A DNA stretch of 64,000 nucleotides from Candidatus Nitrosymbiomonas proteolyticus (GTDB lineage Bacteria > Armatimonadota > Fimbriimonadia > Fimbriimonadales > Fimbriimonadaceae): contig AP021858.1 of assembly GCA_017347465.1 (NCBI GenBank), positions 186,001 to 250,000 of the forward strand, read 5' to 3'. Under the pieces are notes generated by a model. That model searched no databases, was not told where the DNA came from, and was given only the letters and a program-made list of their open reading frames with translations. A program made the translations under genes and the position numbers. Position 1 is the first letter of the stretch; each line of letters starts with the position of its first letter. Below are positions 1 through 8,945 of the stretch, piece after piece.

Positions 1-3000
1 CCGAACGCGCCCGACGTTGATGTGTCCCCAGCCCCCGGTCTCTTCGTCCACGATCAAGAGGCGGAGCTTCTTGCCACGGTGCTTGGCAACGTCCCACACA
101 ACCTCTCGCATCCGCTCGGAGTTCTGCCCCCGCGCGACTTCGAGTTCTTTCCCCTCCCCATCGACGAGAGCCACATAGACGTTCGAGCCCGATCCTCCCC
201 CACGAGCAGGCGCATCTTGGGCTTGGTGAGGAGGAACGGCGGCGAGGTGATACGGCCCGTATAGGTGTCGTCGTACCCACCTTTCCCATTCTCGCAGGTG
301 CCGATGAACGCCTCACCGGGCGCGACGCCGAAGTTCATCCGCGTGGAATAGGTCGGAGTCTCTGCGAAGTTCCCTTGGACTTCCCAACCTGGCATCCGCC
401 AATCCGAGAAGTCGAAGGCGGGATCGACGTAGAACACCCACGGCCCTGCCGAGAAGTCGAGCCCTCGCCACTTCCCGACGAGCCGGACCGGCTTGCCGTT
501 CCAATCCGGCGTGAAGTCGGCTCGCAGACTCGTGCTTAGCGCCCCAGGTTGCTCAGGTCCCGAACGCACAGAGTAGGCGACGGCTCGATCGCCCACTTCG
601 GCGACGAAGTGCCCGGAAAACTCCTCAGGCGCGAGCCCCACGAAGTCGGCCGAGATCCCGATCTCGTTCGGTGTCGAACTCGTGCCCGGTCGCAATTGAA
701 GAGTTGCCGAAATCAGGTGCGGGTAGATGCCGGCAACGATTTGGCTCTTGCTTCCCGAGCGTCGCCGGACCTCGATCCGTCGCCGGGGCGCTTGGGTCGT
801 TCGGGCCGAGTAGTCCACCGCATCGTAGGCGACCTTGCCCCCCTCAGAAGGGATCGCTCCGTCGATTCCCACGGCCCATTTCTCCTGATCGTCGATGTAA
901 ACGTCCCCGTATTTGTCAAGCAGCCAAGCGATGGCCGCGAGCCCAGAGCCCTCGCCCCAGTCAAACCCTGTTCGTCCGTTTTGTTGATCCGTGCCGCCAT
1001 GTCCCGTGTTTTCGGGTTGCAACCCCGGCGGGTAGTTGGGGTTGGGATAGAGGTTGAGTTCGACGTGGAGGGGATGGTTGATCAGCGTCATCGAGGCCCG
1101 AGCCGCCGCGACGCCCCGCTCGAAGTAATCCCGTCGGCCAAGCGTCGCGCCAAAGTCCGCAAGCGTACATCCGAACTGCGCCTGCCGTGCGTCGAGGTAC
1201 TCGCCGTCGGAATTCTGCACGCCAAACCCTCCGAACGTGTAAGCAGCCTTGCGGAATGACACCGACCAGACGTTCTGATAGAGCGCCATGATGTCGAGCG
1301 CCTTCAGGGCGTACTTTCTCAGCTCGTACGAGGGGGGCCTGGGCGTTCCCGAAGACGCGATGGGTCCCTCCGTTAGGTCGGCGACCTTCCAGAGCGCCTC
1401 GGCCGCCCATTGCATGCAAAGCGTGTTCTGAGGAGGCGAAAGCGTGTGTGCGTCGTGCATCGCCACGTCGTCGAGCGCGCCGTTCGCTTGAAGACACTGC
1501 TTGGGTGAGCAAGAGAAGAAAGTCTCGAAATCGTAGTACCGCTGCTGGTCGATCACGTTCGTCACGAGGAACCCGGCCGCCCGATGCGCGGACTGCTTGG
1601 CTCGCGCCACGGTGTCGGCGATCCTCCCGAGTTCTTTGGCTTCGACCTCGGACAAGGGATCGGCTCGCCCTGCCTTTTGCGCCGCGGCAACGCGACCGAC
1701 GAGATCCGACCAAGTCGACACGTATTCGGCCAGGAACCATGCCGGTAGCGCGGACTGGGCGCTGTGATCGAGAATCGGCACGACTTCGTGCTCCTTCGTG
1801 AGCCAGGTCGGGAACGACGAATCGCCGTTCTGGAAGCGCATCATGAGCTCCGCCATTTCGCGGCATTGGCGGAGAATCTCCTCACGTCTCGGGCAGTCCT
1901 CGAATTCGAGCCAGCGGAGCATCCATATCCCCTTCCAGGCCATGTTGGTGAGGTCGTAGTAGCAGTCTTGCCTCGGCATGATCAGGCACCCGCGCCACTG
2001 CTTTTCGCGGGACAAGTACGTTGTGGGCACTGCGCCTCGGTCCATCGGCGCGGCAAGGGCAAGGTTGAGCATCTTGTCGGCCTTATCCACCCACTCGGCG
2101 TTGTCGAGCTTCTTGCCCCACCAGCGCAATCCCCAAGCCGAGCGGAGCTGATTGAACCAGCATTGCCAGCTCACCCAGCCGTTGGTGAATCCCCAACCCG
2201 CAGGGACGCCGCCGCACACCTGGCCGTCGATCTCGACTTCGAACCACCCGAGCTTGTTACTTCCGTAAGCCTCCTTGAACACCGCCGGATAGCAGAACTT
2301 GGCGTACTCCTCGAACGGCATGGCCTGCGGGAGGACCTTCTCAAAGTTCGCGTTGCCGTAGCGCTCCCAGGTGAAATCGACGGCCTGCCGGTAGGCCCCA
2401 AACGGCTCTGCATTGCCATCCAGCACCAGGTCATAGGCGAGAAGGAGCGTCTTGGGAACGCGTTTGGTCATCGAGGCGTCGTGAACGAAGTACACGTGCC
2501 CTGCAAGTTCATGTTCGGCGAATCCATAGCTCATCAGGGTGGCATCGACGACTCCGTTTGCGGCGTCCAGGTCGAGGATCGTAGCCATCGGCCGGTTGTC
2601 CGCCAAGACGTCGAGATCGGGCAGGATCAGCGCGGCGAGCGGGCCCCGTTGCGCCGAAATGACGGGGGCGCGATAGAAGTGGTCGCCTACGACCTGCCCC
2701 TCTTTCGGGCGAAGCCCCGGCGAGAACGTGGAGTCGGGTTTTCCGGCCCCCGAGAGCGGTTTTCTGTCAGGCGTGAAGGCATAGGAATCGAGGAAGTACT
2801 CGATGCGCTGGCCGTTCGTGGGGAACTCCGCTTGCAGGCTGACCTTGATTTGCCGGCCCTTCTGGGGAGCCCAGACTCTCTTGGTGAGAGTTACTCCCTC
2901 GGAAACGCGGCGCAAGAGAAACTCACTGCCCTGGCCCTTTTTCGAGAGGCTGCACGACTCGAACGAATGGGACGGCGCCGAAGCGAAGAGGCCCGCGCCC

Positions 3001-3266
3001 GTCCGCTTGAGGAGCGTGCTTTCCGCCACACGGGTCAGTCGAGCGACATCCGGGTGAGTCGGGCTCGAAAGCACTGCCTTCCACTTGCCCGTCTCTCCTC
3101 GAACGAAGAACTGCTCGACGAACTCGAAGGCTCCTGGATTCCCAGCGACGGGAACCTTGGTCATGCGAACTCCGACGTCGTCGCCGAAGAATTCGAGTTG
3201 AGAAGAGGACGGTTCGTTCACGATCGGGCCCATTGCGATCAGCACGGGAAGCAGTACGCTGAACAT
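1..3266 (-). CDS. Large secreted protein of unknown family, partial and frameshifted
   Basis: The first ~15 residues are hydrophobic (MFSVLLPVLIAMG), a short signal peptide or membrane anchor, so the protein is probably exported. The centre is rich in Trp and helical segments and resembles an (alpha/alpha)6-toroid glycosidase scaffold, but no catalytic motif is recognised. The reading frame breaks at the five-C run at 197-201. Beyond it, a shifted minus frame continues as a plausible C-terminal lectin-like domain containing LLVGGGSGSNVY and GWGHINVGRVR and runs past base 1, so the gene is incomplete here. The start is supported by a TATACT box 6 nt upstream. The frameshift is either a sequencing error or a real mutation. 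Function is not assigned. Confidence 0.7.
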
Positions 3267-3272
3267 AGTGCG

Positions 3273-3278
3273 AGTATA
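3273..3278 (-). promoter_or_regulatory. -10 box of a leaderless promoter
   Basis: TATACT on the minus strand ends 6 nt before the ATG at 3266. Transcription would then start at or next to the start codon. Confidence 0.55.
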
Positions 3279-3327
3279 ACCCTAGGGGAATCGCCTGTCG
3301 GCCCTATTCTTCGCGGGCAGGGGATGC

Positions 3328-3333
3328 TACAAT
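3328..3333 (+). promoter_or_regulatory. -10 box for the SRP RNA
   Basis: TACAAT lies about 7 nt before the predicted 5' end of the SRP RNA. No convincing -35 hexamer is seen 17 nt upstream. Confidence 0.5.
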
Positions 3334-3339
3334 GCTCCT

Positions 3340-3443
3340 GTTCGCCGGGAACTGCGCGGCAACCGGACGGTGAACTCCGCCAGGACCGGAAGGTAGCAAC
3401 GGTAAATCGCACTGGGGCGCGACGCACCCTTCCCGGCATCCGG
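3340..3443 (+). ncRNA. ffs: Signal recognition particle RNA, small bacterial type
   Basis: The conserved domain IV is present: the GGAA tetraloop in CCAGGACCGGAAGG followed by TAGCA, the internal-loop signature that binds Ffh. Outer helices can form between GCCGGGA (3344-3350) and TCCCGGC (3431-3437), and between GCGCG (near 3354) and CGCG (near 3418), giving a ~100 nt hairpin. The position directly before dnaX matches the well-known scr/ffs-dnaX-ebfC-recR arrangement. The RNA ends almost at the dnaX start codon. The exact ends are inferred from the helix and the upstream TACAAT box. Confidence 0.88.
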
Positions 3444-3452
3444 CACTGAGCA

Positions 3453-5102
3453 GTGAGCCACGTCTCTCTTTATCGCAAGTACCGAAGCCAACGTTTCGAC
3501 GATCTTGTTGGCCAGCCGCACGTCGTGCGAACCCTTCAGAACGCGCTCAAATCCGGCCGTTACAGCCACGCCTATCTATTCATCGGACCTCGCGGAACCG
3601 GAAAAACCTCGACGGCCCGAATGCTCGCCAAGGCTCTTTGCTGCGAAAAAGGGCCTGCCGAAGAACCCTGCAACGAGTGCGACATCTGCGTTTCGATCAC
3701 CGCGGGCAACTGCATGGACGTGATCGAAATGGACGCCGCGAGCGAGTCGGGAGTGGACGACGTTCGTGAGGCGATTCTGCACATGATCGAATACCGCCCC
3801 GCGCAAGCGAGTTTCAAGGTGTTCATCATCGACGAGGTTCACGACCTTTCGCCCAAGGCGTTCGACGCCCTGCTCAAGACCATTGAGGAGCCGCCCGCGC
3901 ACTTGGTCTTCGTTCTCGCGACGACGGAGTATGCGAAGGTGCCGCCGACGATCCGCTCTCGTTGTCAGAAGTTCGAGTTTCGACGGGGGTCGCTTGCTGA
4001 GATCGTCTCCCGGCTCCAGCACGTCGCAAAAAGCGAGGGGATCGAATCGGACCCCGCGGCGCTGGGAGCCATCGCCCGTATGTCGGACGGCAGTTATCGG
4101 GACGCCCTCAACCTCTTGGAGCTTGCGGCGCTCACGGCAGAAGGAAAGGTCACCCTCGACCACGTGTACGATCAACTTGGACTCGTCCACGAAGAGCAGG
4201 TCGACGCCCTCCTCACCGCAATTCGGGAGTCGGACGTCGCGAAGGTGGTCCAAACGATCGAGGACGTCTATCGGCAGGGCCGTGACGCCAGAGCCATCCT
4301 GGAGTCGCTGATGTATCGCCTTTCGGATCTGACGGTTTCGGCGTGGGGCCTGAGTTCGACCAGCGCCAGCGATGCGGCCGTTGTGGCGAGTCAAAAGGCG
4401 CTGGCGATGCAGCTTGGCCGCGACGCGATCCTCTCGATGCGCTCGAGCATTGGCGAAGCCTTAGTCAAGGTGCGGATGGTGAGTTTGCCGAGGTTGTGGC
4501 TGGAATCGGAACTGATCCGACTCGCGTCGGAAGTGCCTTGGGACGGCGCGAAGACCCGTCCTCAGCCTGAAGCCCGAGCGGCACAGCCCCAGGCCGAGAA
4601 GGCTCCCCAAGCCGTCGAAGAAAGACCCCGAAAGAGCGAGCCGAGTCCCACCAAGGCGGTCGTCGCCGGAGGCGAGGAGGCGTCCGCCGAGGCGCCCCCA
4701 GACGGCGTTTCGAGAATGGAGGAACCTCAGCCTGACGATCCGCCTGAGATCGCGAGAGCCAAAGAAGTTTGGAAAGCCGCCGTCGAGCACATCCAAGCGC
4801 AGTTCAGCAAAGTCATGGCGCAGAAGCTGTTGAGCACTCGAGTGGTGGGGTTCGAGAGCGGTACGCTTTCCATCGAGTTCGACCGCAAGATCGACTGCGA
4901 CAGCATGACCTCTGGCCCGAACGGGCCCGCTCGAATCACCAAGGTCAAAGAGATCGTCGGGAAGTTTGCCGGCGAGGAGTGGGAGGTGGATTTCGCCGCG
5001 GCGAACCGCAAAGCGAAGTCGAGTTCTGCCGAGGCGGTAGAATTGCCCGCAGAAGGCGAGAGCCTGCTCGATCTTTCGCGCCAGGTGTTTCCCAACAGCT
5101 AG
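3453..5102 (+). CDS. dnaX: DNA polymerase III subunit gamma/tau
   Basis: This is the AAA+ clamp-loader subunit that loads the beta clamp on primed DNA in the replisome. Walker A GPRGTGKT is at residues 45-52, zinc-binding cysteines at about 64, 73, 76 and 79, Walker B-like IIDEVHD near 125, and the SRC sensor/arginine-finger motif in TIRSRCQKF. After the three AAA+/collar domains (to ~370), a Pro/Glu/Lys-rich linker leads to a C-terminal tau-like domain (~430-549). The start is GTG, directly after the SRP RNA, with no separate leader. 549 residues is usual for the family. It is followed by ebfC and recR. Confidence 0.96.
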   Translation: MSHVSLYRKYRSQRFDDLVGQPHVVRTLQNALKSGRYSHAYLFIGPRGTGKTSTARMLAKALCCEKGPAEEPCNECDICVSITAGNCMDVIEMDAASESGVDDVREAILHMIEYRPAQASFKVFIIDEVHDLSPKAFDALLKTIEEPPAHLVFVLATTEYAKVPPTIRSRCQKFEFRRGSLAEIVSRLQHVAKSEGIESDPAALGAIARMSDGSYRDALNLLELAALTAEGKVTLDHVYDQLGLVHEEQVDALLTAIRESDVAKVVQTIEDVYRQGRDARAILESLMYRLSDLTVSAWGLSSTSASDAAVVASQKALAMQLGRDAILSMRSSIGEALVKVRMVSLPRLWLESELIRLASEVPWDGAKTRPQPEARAAQPQAEKAPQAVEERPRKSEPSPTKAVVAGGEEASAEAPPDGVSRMEEPQPDDPPEIARAKEVWKAAVEHIQAQFSKVMAQKLLSTRVVGFESGTLSIEFDRKIDCDSMTSGPNGPARITKVKEIVGKFAGEEWEVDFAAANRKAKSSSAEAVELPAEGESLLDLSRQVFPNS

Positions 5103-5135
5103 GCGCGGGGACGGTCAAGGCGGGAATCGGAATCC

Positions 5136-5474
5136 ATGAAACTACCTAAGCAGTTCGGCGGACAGGGTTTTGCGGGAGCGATGCGCGAAGCGCAGCAGGC
5201 GATGGCCCGCGCTCAGAACCTCGAGCAAGAGCTCGAGAACGAGCGAATCGAGGTGGACAAGGGACCCGTTAAGGGTCTGTTCCGGGGCACAGGAGTCATC
5301 GAGAAGATCACGATCGACCCAAGCGTCGTCGATCCGGACGACATCGAGGCGCTCGAAGACCTCATCGTGAGCGTCGTTCGAGATGGCCACGAAAAAGCGG
5401 TCGAATTGCGGGCCGCCAAAGTCAAGGAGATCATGCCGAACATCCCTGGGCTCGACAAGCTTTCTGGGTTCTAA
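5136..5474 (+). CDS. ebfC: Nucleoid-associated protein, YbaB/EbfC family
   Basis: A 112-residue member of the YbaB/EbfC family of small dimeric DNA-binding proteins. The N-terminal helix is rich in Met, Ala and Gln and the central region (VKGLFRGTGVIEKITIDPSV) is the typical beta-sheet core. It sits between dnaX and recR, as in most bacteria. The recR start codon follows its stop codon directly, so the two are co-translated. The encoded protein is cytoplasmic and nucleoid-bound. Confidence 0.94.
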   Translation: MKLPKQFGGQGFAGAMREAQQAMARAQNLEQELENERIEVDKGPVKGLFRGTGVIEKITIDPSVVDPDDIEALEDLIVSVVRDGHEKAVELRAAKVKEIMPNIPGLDKLSGF

Positions 5475-6068
5475 ATGCTGTATTCCAAGCCTCTCGCCGA
5501 TCTCATCGCCGAGTTTGAGAAGCTACCTGGGATCGGCCCCAAGAGCGCGCAGCGACTCGCCTATCACGTCTTGCGAAGGCCGGCTTCAGAGGCCGAACGG
5601 TTCGCGCTCGTGCTCAAGGCGGCGGTCGAAACTCTACGGTTCTGCTCGTCCTGCCACAACTTCTGCGAGGGCGAGATTTGCGAGATCTGCTCGGACCCCA
5701 GGCGCGATAAGGCCTCGATCTGCGTCGTCGCCGAACCCAAGGACATCTCCGCCATCGAGCGGGTGAACGAGTATCGTGGTTCCTACCATGTCTTGCACGG
5801 CGTCTTGAGCCCGATGGACGACGTTGGGCCGGATCAGATTCGAGCGAAGGAGTTGATCGCTCGATTGGAGTCCGGAGTCAGCGAGGTCATCTTGGCGATG
5901 AACGCCACCGTCGAGGGCGATGCCACTGCGCTGTACCTGGCGAGGCTCATCAAGCCGCTCGGAGTGAAGGTGACGCGGATCGCCCACGGGATGCCCATCG
6001 GAGGGGAACTCGATTATGCGGACTCCGCGACCCTTCTCAGCGCCTTCGAGTACCGGCGCGAAATGTAG
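5475..6068 (+). CDS. recR: Recombination mediator RecR
   Basis: RecR (197 aa) works with RecF/RecO to load RecA on gapped DNA. The N-terminal helix-hairpin-helix LPGIGPKSAQRLAYH is followed by the four-cysteine zinc motif CSSCHNFCEGEICEIC, and then a Toprim domain beginning ICVVAEPKDISAIE with a later EVILAMNATVEGDATALY segment. Length and domain order are those of the family. It begins immediately after the ebfC stop codon. Confidence 0.97.
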   Translation: MLYSKPLADLIAEFEKLPGIGPKSAQRLAYHVLRRPASEAERFALVLKAAVETLRFCSSCHNFCEGEICEICSDPRRDKASICVVAEPKDISAIERVNEYRGSYHVLHGVLSPMDDVGPDQIRAKELIARLESGVSEVILAMNATVEGDATALYLARLIKPLGVKVTRIAHGMPIGGELDYADSATLLSAFEYRREM

Positions 6069-6070
6069 CG

Positions 6071-6973
6071 TCAAGTGATCAGTTGAACTCCGGGGGCTGC
6101 GGGCCGCCAAGCCAGGCGCAGCCACGCCACCGCCCCATGAACCACCGACACCAAGAGCAGCCACATCAGCGAGAGCCGAGCCGTGTCGGGCAGGAAGAGG
6201 AACACACGTTTGAAGAACTTCGGGCGGTCGAGGTTGGTCAGGCCAAAGGGCCGGGACTCCAGGTTGCCCTGCCATTCCTCCTCTTGGGTGAGGACGCCCG
6301 AGTCGGGAGCCGCTTCGGACTCCAACGGCGCTTCTGTGTCGGAATCGTCCTGAATGCCGAAGAGGTCGTTACGGGAAGCGTCGAGCGCGAGCCATTCGGA
6401 TGTCGCTCTGGTCGAAGAGGTGTTGGCGGCTAGAAGCCCGGCAAGGGAGCCCGCGCTACTCAAGGGGTGAGGGTCGGCCTTTGAGATCGTTGGGTTGAAA
6501 AGCACCGCGAGCGCTGTCGTGAACGCGATGGCGGCTACGACGTTCTTCAAGTTCGCAAAATCGCCCGCTCGCTTTGCCGCATAGCCGTAACAGCCCGCTG
6601 CGCCCAGCATGAAGACCGTGGCCCACGTCCAGCTAATCGGGTGGTCGGGGGTCGACACGATCGCCCAAATGCACAGAACGACCGCGCCCAGGAATCCAAT
6701 CAGGACAGCAGGAGGGGCCCATGCCCGATCCCCCCGACAGTTCCGAGCGATGAGCGAGGCGATGCTCAGAGGCCTCTGGGGGTTCTGAAACCGGAGAAGG
6801 GCGATCTCTTCCGAGTCCCGCAACGGCAGCCCCGAAGCAGCCATGTCGTCGGCGCTCTCCCTGAGGTGGGCGTGAATCTCGGCGAGAACCTCGTCGACGC
6901 TCTCTTCGTCGAATCGCCGAACGAGTTGGGCTCGCTCTCGATCCAGGAAGACTTCAATCGAACTCCGATACAC
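6071..6973 (-). CDS. Membrane protein with permease-prefix-like N-terminus, PadR partner
   Basis: The first ~65 residues (start VYRSSIEVFLDRE) form a charged helical segment like the prefix domain found before permeases in PadR-linked genes. Four hydrophobic segments follow: around residues 85-125 (two), 130-165, and one near the C-terminus (LSLMWLLLVSVVHGAVAWL). I place the start at GTG 6973 because CGAGG lies 6 nt upstream; an ORF extension to 7063 would overlap the PadR gene by 49 bp. The gene lies directly downstream of the PadR regulator on the same strand. The substrate or activity is unknown. Confidence 0.7.
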   Translation of the reverse strand: MYRSSIEVFLDRERAQLVRRFDEESVDEVLAEIHAHLRESADDMAASGLPLRDSEEIALLRFQNPQRPLSIASLIARNCRGDRAWAPPAVLIGFLGAVVLCIWAIVSTPDHPISWTWATVFMLGAAGCYGYAAKRAGDFANLKNVVAAIAFTTALAVLFNPTISKADPHPLSSAGSLAGLLAANTSSTRATSEWLALDASRNDLFGIQDDSDTEAPLESEAAPDSGVLTQEEEWQGNLESRPFGLTNLDRPKFFKRVFLFLPDTARLSLMWLLLVSVVHGAVAWLRLAWRPAAPGVQLIT

Positions 6974-7014
6974 GTTGAGCCTCGATGAGACGGATGGTCG
7001 TAGAGTAAGGCTGG

Positions 7015-7329
7015 CTACTGGGTCTTCAAAACGGAATTGATGCTCTTGACGAATTTCAGCCAAGTGGTTCGCTGGCGTTCAAGTTCGTCGCGGCCCGCTT
7101 GAGTCAAACGATAAATCCTCCGGGACGGTTTGCCCTCTTGCTGGTCCCAAGTCGCCGTGACAAACCCGACCTGCTCCAGCTTGTGGAGCGCGGGATACAA
7201 CTGGCCCTCTCCCAACCTGAGGAGCCCGTTGCTGTTTTTCTGAAGACTCTTGACGATGGCGTAGCCGTGAAGGGGCCCGTCCGCCAACGCGCCGAGCAGG
7301 ACTGCATCTAGATCGCTTCGGAATGCCAT
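7015..7329 (-). CDS. PadR-family transcriptional regulator
   Basis: A 104-residue winged-helix repressor of the PadR family. The typical core is visible: LDAVLLGALADGPLHGYAI (helix 1-2), then LGEGQLYPALHKLEQVGFV (recognition helix and start of wing) and RIYRLTQAGRDEL. The ATG at 7329 has a good ribosome binding site (GGGAGCGAG) and the usual PadR start; the ORF extends 17 codons further upstream without support. It probably controls the membrane-protein gene behind it, which it may overlap slightly. The ligand is unknown. Confidence 0.9.
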   Translation of the reverse strand: MAFRSDLDAVLLGALADGPLHGYAIVKSLQKNSNGLLRLGEGQLYPALHKLEQVGFVTATWDQQEGKPSRRIYRLTQAGRDELERQRTTWLKFVKSINSVLKTQ

Positions 7330-7376
7330 TTCGTTATCTCGCTCCCTTACTATACAACACGCTCGCAGGTACCGAA

Positions 7377-7826
7377 TCATCCGTTGTTGCGCTCTTCGAC
7401 GCTGTTTTGGGCGCCGATGGCTTGGAGCAGGAGGTCGTGGCCCAGGTAAAGGCTGAGGGAGCTAGGGCCCAGCCGGAGCCACTTCAGCGACTTCGGCACT
7501 CCTTCGGTCAAGAACTCAGCGATCTCCAGCGCAGACTCGCGTTCGAGAGCCGCCCCGTCGGTTCGCATCAACAGCAGGTGGAGGAGGTCATCCTCACCTT
7601 CGAACACGAAGCGGTACTCTCCAATGACGCCACCGAACGGGCCCGTGAGCGCTCCGGGCGAGGGAAAGCCGCGAGTCGGATCGAAAGAGGCTCTCGGGGA
7701 GTCATCTGGAGGCCGAGGAAACGGGACCTTCCGGTTCTCTTCGAGGTAGGCGGCTAGTGCAGACCACACCCTCTCTCGCTCCCGACAAGCCTCATTGTCG
7801 GAAGAAAGACGATCAGCCGGTCTCAT
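7377..7826 (-). CDS. Hypothetical protein, 149 aa
   Basis: Not recognised. The sequence reads as a soluble protein: an amphipathic N-terminal helix (WSALAAYLEENRKVP), a Pro-rich loop, then a beta-rich part containing GGVIGEYRFVFEGEDDLLHLLL and a C-terminal helical segment. No signal peptide or membrane span is visible. A GGGAG ribosome binding site precedes the ATG. It ends 47 bp upstream of the PadR gene on the same strand and could share its transcript. Confidence 0.6.
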   Translation of the reverse strand: MRPADRLSSDNEACRERERVWSALAAYLEENRKVPFPRPPDDSPRASFDPTRGFPSPGALTGPFGGVIGEYRFVFEGEDDLLHLLLMRTDGAALERESALEIAEFLTEGVPKSLKWLRLGPSSLSLYLGHDLLLQAIGAQNSVEERNNG

Positions 7827-7880
7827 GATTCTCCCTGCGGGCGCGCAGAGGGGCAGGTCGGTAAGGGAGCGCGGGGAGTC

Positions 7881-7973
7881 TGGCGGAGCGGGTGGGATTC
7901 GAACCCACGACCCGGCTCAACACCGAGTACGCGATTTCCAGTCGCGCTCCTTCGACCACTCGGACACCACTCC
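7881..7973 (-). tRNA. tRNA-Ser (anticodon GGA)
   Basis: On the minus strand the acceptor GGAGTGG pairs with CCGCTCC, the D region is TCCGAGTGGTCGAAGGA, and the anticodon stem-loop CGACTGGAAATCG carries GGA. A long variable arm (class II) follows, then the T arm GGTTCGAATCC, discriminator G and encoded CCA. Confidence 0.97.
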
Positions 7974-8069
7974 GCAGGTATCGATTATGGCGACTTTGGC
8001 CTCGAATCGCAAGCAGGCCGGGACCTACCCCCGGCTCGTCGGTTTTCGAGTTCCTATAGCGAGCGCAAG

Positions 8070-8945
8070 TCAAATGTCGATCCCCTCGACGCCCAACTCC
8101 CGCCAACCTGCAAAGTTTGGGTCGCTCTGGCAAACTCGGCACGGTCGTCCGGAGTCCAGCGCATGGCCGAGAACCTGCCGCATGACCCCGCCCGGGTTGA
8201 TCCGAACGAAGTCAATCCTCCGGCTCAGCCCAGCGACCAAGAAATCCCGCGTCTTGGCTGTGGCCCTTCCGAACTTCATCGTCGGCCGATAAGGGCTCAC
8301 GACCAGGTCGCACTTCGGGTCGAATTGGTAGCGCCAGAGGCGGGCGGCGCGGAACGGCTCCTCCGTAAGGTCTTCGCCCAGCGTCGCCTCGACGCCCCGA
8401 TCGAGACAAAGGACCCTTGGCGATCCCCACCTCAGCGGGACGACAGCGGAACGCTGGTACTCTGGCCTCGTCGCGGAGGTTACGAGGATTTCGGACTGCA
8501 ATATCCCCTCTTCGGCGAGCTTCTCGATCCGGTCGAGTTCGGTCGGCGACGCTTCCTTCGAACTCAGAACCGCGAAGGTCTTGGCGTTGAGCAGGTGGCC
8601 GTTCCCATAAAGGAACAGAAGCGCGGGGTGGTCGGGCATGAACTTCGAAAGGGCCTCCGGGAAGTGGGCGTCTGCGGCGGTAACGACCTGCACTCCCCTC
8701 GCTTCGAGCTTCTCCAAGTACTCGCCGTCGGCTTTGTCTGCGTTGTCCGAGTAGTGGGCGAGGGTCTCCGCAACCCGAGGAGGCAACCCGAAGTCTTCTT
8801 GGAGCGCTTGAGGCGAGAGCTTGAAGAAGGAGTCGCCATCGCATTGGAGCGCTTCGCAACGGGTGAGCACGCGCGTAAGTAACGCCCCACCGATTCCAGG
8901 GGTCATCGCGAGCGCCAACGTGAATCGTCGCCGAGTCAGCTTCAC
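8070..8945 (-). CDS. DprA-like protein with degenerate Rossmann core
   Basis: Residues ~75-115 (ARGVQVVTAADAHFPEALSK, then PALLFLYGNGHLLN) look like the segment that opens the DprA/Smf Rossmann fold, where DprA binds single-stranded DNA and loads RecA. The following strand reads TFAVLSSKEASP where DprA has a GSR motif, so the classical nucleotide-like pocket is not conserved. An N-terminal helical region (TPGIGGALLTRVL) resembles the HhH/SAM-like start of DprA. The ATG overlaps the end of the phosphorylase gene by 4 bp (ATGA), implying translational coupling. It may be a divergent paralogue rather than the transformation DprA. Confidence 0.6.
   Translation of the reverse strand: MKLTRRRFTLALAMTPGIGGALLTRVLTRCEALQCDGDSFFKLSPQALQEDFGLPPRVAETLAHYSDNADKADGEYLEKLEARGVQVVTAADAHFPEALSKFMPDHPALLFLYGNGHLLNAKTFAVLSSKEASPTELDRIEKLAEEGILQSEILVTSATRPEYQRSAVVPLRWGSPRVLCLDRGVEATLGEDLTEEPFRAARLWRYQFDPKCDLVVSPYRPTMKFGRATAKTRDFLVAGLSRRIDFVRINPGGVMRQVLGHALDSGRPCRVCQSDPNFAGWRELGVEGIDI

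Noticed and set aside
1764-3449. 561-codon plus-strand frame before dnaX
   Set aside because: Shadow of the large secreted protein gene; it also runs through the SRP RNA.
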